Source: Asterias rubens | Lineage: Eukaryota > Echinodermata > Asteroidea > Forcipulatida > Asteriidae | Direction: 5' to 3' | DNA: 64,000 nt | Assembly: GCF_902459465.1 (NCBI RefSeq) | Contig: NC_047081.1 | Coordinates: forward strand, 8,523,883-8,587,882 | In this document: positions 21,653-31,892 of the stretch, piece by piece | Layout of the letters: every line of letters begins with the position of its first letter | Position numbering within the stretch: position 1 is the stretch's first letter | Program-made: the position numbers and the translations under genes | Notes under the pieces: generated by a model | The model's input: the letters and a program-made list of their open reading frames with translations, nothing else | Database searches by the model: none | What the model was told of the DNA's origin: nothing

Positions 21653-24600
21653 ATGCCGACATACAAGTTGACGTATTTCAACGCCAGAGGTCTGGCCGAG
21701 TTGGCCCGGCTGATGTTTGCAGAGAAGGGGGTCGAGTACGAAGATGTTCGTATTGAACGGGACCAATGGCCTGATATGAAACCAAGTAAGTTGTTCAAAA
21801 CATGGAGCAATAAACTATTTTATTGCTCCAGTCCATGTTCAAAATAATGTTTTTAGTTAGTGCTTGACATTGGTTCATGGTTAAACCATGGAGCCATTGT
21901 TGTTAAAGGAACACGTTGCCTTGGATCGGACGAGTTGGTCTATAACAAGCGTTTGAAACAGTTTGTTATGAAATGTATATGGTTAGAAAGATGTTTTAAA
22001 AGTAGAATATAATGATCCACACAAGTATCACTCAAAAGTTTTCTTTTTACGTCGCGAAGTATCACGGTCGGCCATTTATGGGAGTCAAAATTTTGACCGA
22101 TCCAAGGCAACGTGTTCCTTTAAACCATGGAGGAATATTCTTATTTATTCCTCCATGGTTAAACTATTTGGGGCTATCTATCACATTGTTTATTTCATTT
22201 TTAGTTCCAAGCAAACCGCAAGGTACTGAAACTTTGGGTCATATTTTGATAATCATTTTTAAAATATTTCAACTAAAAAAATAGAAATAAAATTAGTGTA
22301 ATATCTATAGATCATAATAAATCATGCATGGAAATCGTGAAAAGTTTCCGTATGGCACCACCACTTTTTCATTCGATATGAAATAATATAGTATTTTTGT
22401 GCTTAATAGCAGCTCTATGAAATTAGGCCTTGCTTAAAGACAGTGGACACTATTGGCAATTACTCAAAATAATTATTGGCATAAAACCTTTCTTGGTGAC
22501 GAGTAATGGGGAGAGGTTGATGGTATAAAACGTTATGAGAAACGGCTCCCTCTGAAGTGCCATAGTTTTCAAGAAAGAAGTAATTTTCCACGAATTTGAT
22601 TTTGAGACCTCAGATTTAGAACTTGAGGTCTCGAAATCAAACATCTAAACGCACACAACTTCGTGTGACAAGGGTTATTTTTCTTTCATTATTATGACCG
22701 ATTGAGCTCAAATTTTGAAGGCTAGTCATTGACAATTACCAATAGTGTCCACTGCCTTTAAGGCTATTGACACTGACCTTCAGTGTGACAACTACTGGAG
22801 GGATAGCATTTGAGCAGCATGGACACACAAGAAGAAGAAGCTTGAGTTTCGTTCTGCTATTGTCTCCATGAACGCCGATAGTGTAATGAACCTCAGTACA
22901 TTACGTTGAGAAAACCAATCTAGTAGCACAAGTTTAATTTGGTCAATAGTTGCTATTGGTTGTTATTGACATTATTTGTTTACACTGTTGTTTATTTATT
23001 TGTTTACCTTTTGTTTTTTGTTTAGACACTCCACAAGGTCAGCTACCAATCCTTGAAGTAGATGGTCAGGTCATTCCGCAGAGCAAAGCATTTTGCCGAT
23101 ACCTTGCTAGGGAGTTTGGTAGGTTTTTACAGACACCAAAACACAAACTGTTTGGTTTCATTTTCAAAATCTGACTGCCTCTTTTAAAATTATAATATGG
23201 AAATATTGACTGCTATGAGGGGCACAGTTAAAATTATAGGCCCAAGGTGATGTCAAAACCATGCCTATGTAATGCCGAAGCGAAGCTGAGGGCATAGCCA
23301 TGGTTTTGACATCACCGAGGGCCTATAACTTAACCTGTTCCCTGATAATTAAGCAGTCAATGTTTCTTTTATATACCGGATTAAGATTCTTCTAATCAAC
23401 AACACTCTGACTTTACGGTGAAAGGTTGTCTGCGAAGAAAGGTCGCAGAAAGGCATTGGAGAGGCTCACGTGTTCTTGCTCACACGTGCGTGGTGGGCGG
23501 GGCCTAATGGATCTGCATAGTCACTATGACGTCATCTTGATAGAAAAGGGGGGCATAGCTATTTCATGACTCCATTTTTAACCAATCAGATTAGAGGATT
23601 CTATACATGAGGTTAATTAATAATAATAACCACTTTTTATATAGCGCTTTTCACACCCGAAGGGGGTCTCAAAGCCTCAAAGCCCTGGTCACTGAGCCTT
23701 AAAATCAGTGGACACTATTGGTATTAATTTACTCAAAATAATTTTTAGCTTAAAACCTTTCTTGGTGACGAGTAATGGGGAGAGGTTGATGGTATAAAAC
23801 TTTGTGAGAAACGGCTCCCTCTGAAGTGCCATAGTTTTTGAGAAAGAAGTAATTTTCCACGAATTTGATTTCAAGACCTCAGATTTAGAACTTGAGGTCT
23901 CGAAATCAACCATCTAAACGCACACAACTTCGTGTAACATAGGTGTTTTTTCTTTCATTATTATCTCGCAAGTTCGAAGACCGATTGAGCTCAAATTTTC
24001 ACAGGTTTGTTAATTTATGCATATGTTGAGATACACCAACTGTGAAGGCTAGTCTTTGACAATTACCAATAGTGTCCACTGCCTTTAAACCATTCCTTAA
24101 AACAATCAGCTCCCTGGGGAGTTTACAGCCTGTGCAACATGCGCTACTCGGCTTAATCTATCACACAAACTATCTCTGCCCTCACAGGTAACCATTTTAC
24201 CCCTGGATGGAGAGAAGCATAGTTAACTGTCTTGCTCAGGGACACAAGTGTCCCGACTCCCACTCTGCTGAACAGAATCACAAGAGCTCGAGTTCGGCGC
24301 TCTTATCCGCTTGGCCACTGATTAAACACTTCACGAAGGCAACAAAGGCGATTGCCTTGGTGCCCTTGAATTGCACCAGTAGAAATTTACAATTTCCTCA
24401 TAGGGTGCCCGTTACCAATGAGAATATGCCTTGAGTTGATGCAAAAGCCCTTTCAAAAACGAAGCATACAGGGCTGCATGTGTTTGGGTAACGTGGCCTT
24501 TTTGTGGGCATAATTATAATGAAAAGGTGGTGGTCAGATTTCCTCTTTGGCGGACATGAAATTAGGTACTCTTAACCAAGTTTGCTATTCCATGTACAGG

Positions 24601-27355
24601 CACTGGCCTGCTGTGATCATAACAACACAGCCCCTTTAATGGTGGGGGGGGGTGTCATTGGTAAATACCCACAAAATTAATGACCTGGAAACTTTTAAAG
24701 GCACTGGACACCTTTGATAGTTGTCTTATTACTATGGTCGTCGAAGCTGATAGAGAATATTGAAGAAAAAAAAACACCCTGAGTGCTTTCAGATGCTTGA
24801 ATAAGAGAACTCAGCTGAGGTCAAATATTTTAGTGTGAAATTACTTCTTTATCAAAAACTAACCTTACTTCAGAGGGAGCCCTTTCTCACAATGTTTTGT
24901 ACTATCAACAAGTAAGTTTTTACGCTAACAATTATTTGGAGTAATTACCAGTAGTGTCCAGTGCCTTTAATGGTAGGGTAATTGGTAAATACCCCAAAAT
25001 TTAATGACCTAGATTAGAAACTAAACTTGGTGAGAAACGAAAGTAATTTTTTCCTTTTTTTTTACTTGATGGATTAGGGGACTTCTCATTGTTATCTTCA
25101 CTGTCATTTGTTGTGATTATTGTTTTTCAGGATTCTATGGCTCGACAAGCTTGGATACTGCTTGTGTGGATGTTGTCTGCGAAACAATCGATGACCTGTT
25201 ACAAGGTCTCCGAAAGTTTTTCGCCGAGCAAAACGAGGAGGAAAAGGCAAGAAAATATCTTCTTAATGTTTTTTTTAAACTTTGGTTAGTTATCAGCCAA
25301 AGCAAATTATAACAATTAATTGCTTTTGACTGGACCCCCTGCCAAAACATTTTGGCTGAACAGATTCAAGAACTTGTGTTTCCGAGGTCAGACTTCACTT
25401 TTCGGGAGGCAATCTGCAATCTTTGTTTAAACCATGGAAAGTGTGGCTGATGCTTAGGCCCAGTAAATAACAAAATTAAAAAACATGCGCTAAGGGCTTC
25501 TAGCAGGACTCAAAAAAGGAAGCCAAAGCTGTGGTTCTGAAAAGGGTTTCTCTCTGATTTTATTTGTCCTTTGCCCGTGAACCGATTTGTGTTAACTTAA
25601 CTACTATCATATAAATTGGGTGGGAATCAAACCAACAATTTGAGTCATTTGTGGCGTGTCATGGTGGAGCGGTCTAGTGCACTTCACCCAAGCTTTGATG
25701 TTGTCAGTAGCAGTGTATGGGAATCCTGATCATGTCGTGACACTTGTGTCGATAATTGCTTTGTAAATTAATGTTAGGAAGGTAAGGCATTCTCCTCTAC
25801 CAGCCAGGCTCCTAGTGGATGATACCCATGCCTACATCCTTATGAACCGTGAAGAGGGTAATCCTGTTTCAGGATTGGGCGACAGCATGTCTCTAGTGAC
25901 AGTTGAATTGGGTTGACAGCCCAAATCAGTTAAGTGTAGCCCTCAAATTGACGTGGCTGTTCAGCCTTGGTTTGTAAAGAGTATTCTGATTATTAACATG
26001 AACTTTCTATATTTTGTCCAAGTCCAAGAAATGTATTGTACACAAAATAATTTTTTTAATTTTATTTGCAGGCCAAGAAGAAGGCAGAGTTTTATTCAGA
26101 CGGTGGTAACGGACAAGTTGTATTGAAGCGTCTTGAGAAACTTCTCGGAAATGACGACTATTTCGTTGAAAACAAGGTAGCTAGAAATTCTGGAATTAAC
26201 TCTACACTTCCAAAGTCCATCTATAGACTGTATCGAATAACCCCTTTGTTGCTGTGAAAGTGGCTTGATTTTTATGGCACACACACGTACACGCACACGC
26301 ACAAGCTCACAGACGCCATGTTGTGGGCAGGTATTTGAATGGTAACCTCATAGCCAATACAGTCTATATCCAATTGCCAAAGTGAAGGATTTCGAAGGAC
26401 TGGAACCTTACCACATGGTCAGGCCTACTAACCTTTGAAGTCGAACAGTTGGTCTGAAATGCCGTAAGAGAAGAGAATAGTGGAGGAATGAGGCCACACG
26501 CAGCCAAATTTCAGTGTCCATTTTTTTTTTTTTGCACTCTGAACCTAAAATGGTCAGCTTTGTGCGAAGCATTGGACTTTTTCTCCCACTGCGACGCGGA
26601 AAGTAACTGTGACTGGCTTTGGTGTAACTTTACCGTGCGTTCCCACCTGGACTTATATTACATGACTTTGGCAAAGCGTTTTACAGCGTTTTCCCATTGG
26701 ACTTTTTAGCAGCCCTGTTAAATTAACGCGGCTCCGCAAAAGTCTTCCGCGACCTCGCCGACCTCTTTCCACCTTTAAGTTTTACATATAATTGCTGTAG
26801 TTGACAGGGAGATCAGTTTACCATGCGTTCCCATAGGGTGTCGTGGCCGAGTGGATAAGAGCACCGAACTCAAGCTCTGGTGCTTCTGTTTAGCAGAGTG
26901 TGTGCTTTTCCTCACCCAGGGGTAAATGGGTACCAGTGAGGGCAGAGATGGTTCTTGTGATTGGTTTAGCCAAGTAGCACTTATAATTGTTGCACAGGCT
27001 GTATACTCCCCAGGGAGTTGAGATGGTTTAAGGAATGATTTAAGGCCCAGTCACCAGGGGTAATAATGTCGGAAGCGCTTTGAGAAGCCCTCGGGTGTAT
27101 TATTTAATTTTGTCATTCTACAGAAAAGTCATGATGGGAACACAGGTTTAGACTTTTTCAATTTCGCCAATCTTTTTTGTTACCTTCCAGCTGTCCTTGG
27201 CCGACTTCAGCATGATGATGGCGAGTGACTGGTATCTCCGAAATTCTGAAGGCGCGATGGATAACTTCCCAACCCTTCTGGCGCTTCGGAAACGCGTCAT
27301 GGAGCTCCCAAAAATAGCCAAATGGATTGAGACACGTCCAGTTACTGAGTTTTAA
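21653..27355 (+). CDS. Sigma-class glutathione S-transferase (HPGDS-like), GST1
   Basis: Five coding exons: 21653-21785, 23026-23118, 25131-25246, 26072-26176, 27191-27355; product 203 aa, the usual length for sigma GSTs. Start context is gccaccATG. The N-terminal thioredoxin fold begins MPTYKLTYFNARG with catalytic Tyr8, Trp39, Lys43, PILEVDG at 52-58 and Gln63-Ser64 for glutathione. Asp96-Asp97 lie in the helical domain; the C-terminus ends ..WIETRPVTEF. Family role: cytosolic conjugation of glutathione to electrophiles or isomerisation of prostaglandin H2 to D2. Oddities: residue 14 is Leu where HPGDS has Arg, and intron 3 starts AAG|GCAAGA, a GC-AG intron. It is the most divergent of three tandem paralogues; whether it makes prostaglandin D2 cannot be told. 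Confidence 0.93.
21903..22123. mobile_element. TTAA-bordered foldback, AAAGGAACACGTTGCC family (GST1 intron 1)
   Basis: Ends 'ttaaaggaacacgttgcctt' and 'aaggcaacgtgttccttt' + 'aa'. The right half is shortened, so the foldback is asymmetric. It contains 'acggtcggccatttatggga' as in the fuller copies at 33977 and 51944. Confidence 0.85.
22434..22761. mobile_element. TTAA-bordered ~390-bp foldback family copy (GST1 intron 1)
   Basis: Terminal 'ttaaagacagtggacacta' and 'tagtgtccactgcctttaa'; inner hairpin 'gacctcagatttagaa' / 'cttgaggtctcgaaatc'. Preceded by a fragment of the 130-bp fold element (about 22339-22400) and by 'agcagctctatgaaattagg' from another foldback family. Confidence 0.88.
23199..23375. 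mobile_element. Foldback element in GST1 intron 2
   Basis: Inverted arms 'aaatattgactgct..cacagtta' and '..ttaacctgttccc..agcagtcaatgtttc' plus inner arms 'ggtgatgtcaaaaccatg' and 'catggttttgacatcacc'. No coding capacity. Confidence 0.75.
23635..23698 (-). mobile_element. SINE tail fragment
   Basis: 'tatatagcgcttttcacacc' followed by 'aaagccctggtcactgagcc' is the reverse complement of the 3' part of the tRNA-headed repeat at 26836. Truncated. Confidence 0.5.
23699..24088. mobile_element. TTAA-bordered ~390-bp foldback family copy (GST1 intron 2)
   Basis: Full-length: 'cagtggacactattgg' start, inner hairpin, 'gcaagttcgaagaccgattg', and 'accaatagtgtccactgcct' + 'ttaa' end. Confidence 0.88.
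24092..24318 (-). mobile_element. tRNA-headed SINE, reverse orientation (GST1 intron 2)
   Basis: Reverse complement reads as a tRNA-like head ('gtggcca.gcggataagagc', 'cgaactc.agctct') followed by 'ccctgagcaagac' and a body ending near 'actccccagggag'. Matches the elements at 26836 and 34820. Confidence 0.65.
24695..24970. mobile_element. Shortened TTAA foldback family copy (GST1 intron 2)
   Basis: 'ttaaaggcactggacacctt' at one end and 'agtgtccagtgcctttaa' at the other, with an internal deletion relative to the 390-bp form. Confidence 0.8.
25650..25952 (+). mobile_element. Second tRNA-like SINE family (GST1 intron 3)
   Basis: Head 'gtgtcatggtggagcggtct' with body 'ccgtgaagagggtaatcctg', 'ggtgacagttg'-like and 'tgacagcccaaatcag'. 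The tail is shared with 43050-43205. Promoter boxes are degenerate. Confidence 0.5.
26836..27105 (+). mobile_element. tRNA-headed SINE (GST1 intron 4)
   Basis: 'ggtgtcgtggccgagtggat' is an A-box-like tRNA Leu/Ser head. The body has 'ctcacccaggggtaaatggg', 'ctccccagggagttgagatg' and 'gaagcgctttgagaagccct'. The B box is lost, so it is not a tRNA gene. Confidence 0.7.
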
Positions 27356-27424
27356 AAACTCTTAAAACCAGGACGAATCATGAAGGTAGTTTCCAAACAT
27401 CTATATGATTAGAATGATTGCAAA

Positions 27425-27430
27425 AATAAA
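27425..27430 (+). terminator. Poly(A) signal of GST1
   Basis: AATAAA 70 bp after the GST1 stop codon; first good signal downstream. Confidence 0.6.
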
Positions 27431-28460
27431 TTGTAAAGATTTCTTCAAGTTCTAAAATAGAATCAGCACCAGTATATACTTTTTATTCAAATCTTAAAAA
27501 GTTGATTGAAATATTTTTTAACAAAATCTTTCGACATTATATAGTTGTTTACTAAGAAGTAAATATTTTTCTCTATCTACAAAGATTAAAAATCTAACTA
27601 AACTTCCACTTTGGTAGTGCTTGAACATTATATCCTTAGGAACGCAAAATTATCTTGCTGAGGTCGACCATATAATTGAACTCTCTTCTAAGAAGCGCTC
27701 GTTTAGACATGGTTTTGAATTGCGTGCAGAAACGCACAATTTTCGGACAATACCAAAACAAAAATATTAAAAAAATCACAGTAGTAGGGCTTCTAAAACT
27801 AAGATAAACACAAAGTAGAAAACATTCTGAAGACCTTGTTTCATTTTAGCATGCTTCGACCAAAAATCTTCAATTTTTTCATCCAGACAGTTTTGTCAAA
27901 TCCTAAGGAGAACCCCGTCGGAGAAGGACTGGGATTGAGAAATTTGTTTCAACCTTTTTTAAAAAGTAAATTCTTCTCATCTTTTGGAGAAGACGAGTTG
28001 ATGACAAGCACCCTACTGAAGACGAGCCGAGTACACTGATCGGAACTTCAAGACAAATTTCTCGATTGGGTTCTTGTCAGAATCAACACTTCTCACAAGA
28101 GAGAGTTCAGTTTTGGTTGTCACTTTGCAAGCATATTCTGTGACTGTCTTGTTGGTAGTTACTCATTATCCGAGAAGTGCTTCTTTGATTTGGTGCATTT
28201 TTCTAGAACCTCAAAAATAATGATCTGCCCAAATACATTGTTTATCAGATTTCCTGTGTAAAGGTGAAAACAATGGTTAGGCCACAAGAGGGCGCTGTTT
28301 GATTCTTCCAGTCAAATCCTGTAGTGGGAGAGTTGCAACAACTTAAGTTTATCAGCAATTTTTTGTCTAAAGATGCACACAGGATTCTAGACTAGACAGC
28401 ACAATTCTTTTTGCGACATTTAAAAAATAAAAATCCATCTGACCAATGAAAAGAGGTTAC
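27431..28460. other. Intergenic between GST1 and GST2, left part
   Basis: No coding exon, RNA gene or clear repeat structure was identified apart from AT-rich sequence. Confidence 0.5.
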
Positions 28461-28847
28461 TTAAAGGCAGTGGACACTATTGGTAATTACTCAAAATAAT
28501 TATTAGCATAAAACCTTTCTTGGTGACGAGTAACGGGGAGAGGTTTATGGTATAAAACATTGTGAGAAACTGCTCCCTCTGAAGTGCCATAGTTTTCGAG
28601 AATGAAGTAGTTTTCCACAAATTTGATTTCGAGAACTCAGATTTAGAACTTGAGGTCTCGAAATCAACCATCTAAACGCACACAACTTTGTGTGACAAGG
28701 GTGTTTTCTTCTTCCATTATTATCTCGCAAGTCCGATGACCGATTGAGCTCAAAGTTTCACAGGTTTGTTATTTTATGCATATGTTGAGATACACCAACT
28801 GTGAAGGCTAGTCTTTGACACTTACCAATAGTGTCCACTTCCTTTAA
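28461..28847. mobile_element. TTAA-bordered ~390-bp foldback family copy
   Basis: Full-length copy with 'ttaaaggcagtggacactat' and 'accaatagtgtccacttcct' + 'ttaa' ends and the inner hairpin. Followed at 28850-29035 by another imperfect foldback ('gaactctcagccggttac' / 'gtaactgtatgagagttc'). Confidence 0.88.
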
Positions 28848-29262
28848 AGGTGCTGTGTGGTCAAGATCAACGCAGGACTGTTGTTGTACATGGAATTATG
28901 AACTCTCAGCCGGTTACTGCATGTGTGCGCCCTCCCTCTGTACCATAGCTATAGAGAGCAATTGTGCATGCGCAAAAGCTGTAACTGTATGAGAGTTCAT
29001 ATTTCCATGTACACCTACAACAGCCCCTTTAATCTCCTACCTCTTTCAACACACAGCTCTGTATCCAGTAGATGTGGCAACAGTTTTAACCATTCCACTT
29101 AAAAAGTGCCATCTTGTCTCCTGTTTTCTATTTACTCACTTTGTTGCTCAAAATGTCTGGGTCGAAGTTCACACAGTGACACACAGTTTAAGATCTTAAT
29201 GCCCAAAATTGTTGTAGTAGAGGATGCGTTACGACATCGCTTATTTACCCTTTCAATAGGGG

Positions 29263-29378
29263 ACTTTCTGGGATGATAGGTGGCAGCAGACTTACCTGGG
29301 TAAAGCCACTGTTCTCAGAATTGTGCGCTTGTTCAGAACTACTTAAACAATTTACCTTAGTGTTGGAAAGTCTCCCAT
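29263..29378. mobile_element. Foldback, GGTGGCAGCAGAC family
   Basis: 'ggggactttctgggatgata' + 'ggtggcagcagact' and closing 'gtgttggaaagtctccc'. Related copies at 43449-43582 and 44519-44656. Confidence 0.65.
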
Positions 29379-29462
29379 TGGTTTATCTCCAGTTTCCATT
29401 TACTGAAATGTTTTCAGTTTTGTCTCAAACTTCAACCTCATGCCCCAGTGAATACATTAACA

Positions 29463-29694
29463 GGGGCCAATTTCATTGAGCTGCTTAAGCAAAAAATTTG
29501 CTTAAGCCCGAAAATAGCTCGCTTATTTTACACATGTTTTACACTAGCCCAAATTTCATGCCATATACATTTAGCTGTTGTTTACTTAGCATAACAATTG
29601 AGTGGAGTCTTGGCCGGTAGTCAGATTTTACTAAGCAAGTATTTTTTTGCTTAAGCAAAATTTTGTGCTTAAGCAGCTCTATGAAATTGGGCCC
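29463..29694. mobile_element. Foldback, GGGCCCAATTTCAT family
   Basis: Arms 'ggggccaatttcattgagct' + 'gcttaagc' and 'gcttaagcagctctatgaaa' + 'ttgggccc'. The interior 'cagctgttgtttacttagc'-like piece is shared with 50278-50520. Confidence 0.8.
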
Positions 29695-30168
29695 TGGTTC
29701 AAAAAAGTTCATCAAAGCAAAGTGAACTTTTTTCACCTTGTTTTTGATGAAAAAAATTCATATTGTGTTTTGATAAGAAAAAAGATTGTAAAGCGTGATT
29801 AATTTTGCATTAGTATGAATTACCATTGTAGTATTCTTAATTATGTGTAGCCTTATTTCAAGGCGCTCTAACCAGGCTGCTCTGTAAGTCTATGACCGAC
29901 AGTAACTTAAGCAATCATAATGTAAAGCTTAAACACTGCTTGTCGAGAGACTACACTGCTGTCGATGTAAATCAACATTGAAGGGATTGTTTTAGACCGT
30001 TAACCTGACCAGCCATTATGTTTTTCCTTTGCTGCAAAGATAGTGGCCATTTTGTGAACCATGGATTAGGCTACATCTCTGGTTTAGGAACTGTCAAAGC
30101 CTAAGCCATGATTTTGAAAAGGACCACTATAAACAAACCTGAAAGGAATTGAAAAACAGGCTTGTGCA

Positions 30169-30362
30169 TTTAAAGGGACACTTTGTCTTAGATCGGGCGA
30201 GTTGGTATATGAAAAGCGTTTGAAACCGTTTTGTTATGAAATGCATAATTGGTTTGAAAGATGTTTTAAAAGTAGAATATAATGATCCACACAAATATGT
30301 CTGGTTTTTCTTATAACGTCGTAAACTAACACGGGATGCTATTGTCTGAGTCAAACTTTTGA
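30169..30362. mobile_element. Truncated AAAGGAACACGTTGCC foldback family copy
   Basis: 'ttaaagggacactttgtctt' start, then 'aagatgttttaaaagtagaa' and 'aatgatccacacaa'; only the left half is present. Confidence 0.7.
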
Positions 30363-31195
30363 ATCAACAAAATGGCCAATAAAAGGAAATCCGTCCTGAC
30401 AGCCGATGTGGTTTCTGAGTGATTTTGTATTCAACTCTTTGATATGACATTTTGAACGCTCGTGGTTATATTGTCATGAAAATAATCTTTATGAGTCGCC
30501 AAATGTAGTTATCTTTTTTCAAGAATGGATCTTGGCAATAACTGACTCCAAAATATTCGTGATTTGGGAAATTCTTTAAGATCAAATTTTGAAATGAGTT
30601 CCTTAGAAAAGGGAAAGTTGCGGTATGCATGGATTGTTTATTCTATATTTTAGGACATGAAAGGACCATGACCAGAAGATGGTTTGAATATACTTGGTGA
30701 ACTCCACAGCAGTTATGTTAATATTGTTGCAAAATAAAAAGAGATTTATATAGTGGTGACATTTGTGTTCTGCTCTTTGTGTTATTTTTTGTAAGTTTGA
30801 AATTAAGGTCATTTCTAACGTTGCGGCTGTTGCTAGTCATGGCCGTCCTATACTTCAATGCAACATTGGCTTGGCAAGCCAGTCGAAGCCGTAGCCGACC
30901 AGTAGCACGGCTTTTTTTTAAGGGGTACAGGAGAGTGCACCCTTTTCCAGTGGACACTTTTTTCTAAATTTCCGTTTGCTCTTTCCTTTAACAAGCAGCG
31001 CCTTTTTATAATTATTGTTATATTTGTTTTATATATGATAATCTGGCGTTATTGTACATTGCGTGTATGTAAACTGTAAAATAGTTCGAAAAAAATCGGT
31101 ATTAGCCTATGCGTATAAAATGTCAACGTTTGTTTCTGGTATTTTTTTTTCTTCTTCAATATTTAAAATAGGGGGGACACTGCCAACAACCGTCT
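30363..31195. other. Intergenic, no gene seen
   Basis: Only short open frames without recognisable features. Confidence 0.5.
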
Positions 31196-31576
31196 TTAAA
31201 GACAGTGGACACTATTGTCAAAGACAAGTCTTCTCACCTGGTGTATCTCAACATATGCATAAAATAACAAACCTGTGAAAATTTGAGCTCAATCGGTCGT
31301 CGAAGTTGCAAGATTAATAATGAAAGAAGAAAACACCCTTGTCACACAAAGTTGTGTGCTCTCTGATGCTTGATTTTGAGACCTCACATTCTAAACTTGA
31401 GGTCTCGAAATCAAATTCGATGAAAATTACTTCTTTCTCGAAAACTACGACACTTCAGAGGGAGCTGCTCCTCACATTGTTTTATACTTTCAACCTCCCC
31501 CCGTTACTCGTAATCAAGAAAGGTTTTATGATGATAATTATTTTGAGTAATTACCAATAGTATCCACTGCCTTTAA
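31196..31576. mobile_element. TTAA-bordered ~390-bp foldback family copy upstream of GST2
   Basis: 'ttaaagacagtggacactat' and 'accaatagtatccactgcct' + 'ttaa'; inner hairpin 'gagacctcacattctaa' / 'acttgaggtctcgaaatca'. About 180 bp from the GST2 promoter ARE. Confidence 0.88.
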
Positions 31577-31758
31577 ACCATTGTATTATTATTATTGTAC
31601 ATAAACCATGTTACATTATTCGAAACGGGAAACAGTATGCCTTCAAATTCCTTCGGGGGTATTCATAGACCTTTACCCGTGTGAATAAATTACGACAGGG
31701 GGTACGTGTGCGTATTTATTTGAAAAGAACGGAAAATGCTTCGTCATGGTTGTGGACA

Positions 31759-31768
31759 GTGACCAAGC
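31759..31768 (+). promoter_or_regulatory. Antioxidant response element core, GST2 promoter
   Basis: GTGACCAAGC matches the ARE core RTGACNNNGC about 125 bp upstream of the ATG. The surrounding block ('atgcttcgtcatggttgtgg', 'tgctct.tacgtaacat') is conserved upstream of GST3 while the DNA beyond is not. CNC-bZIP (NRF2-type) control is inferred. Confidence 0.6.
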
Positions 31769-31892
31769 AAAAAAATGCTCTCTACGTAACATCGATTCAT
31801 ATAATACAAGAGGTGGCCGACGTAAACAGACACTGTCATTTACTTCAGAGAGTTGCATTAGACAGGTCCAGTCGTAGAAATTTTCAAACAAG

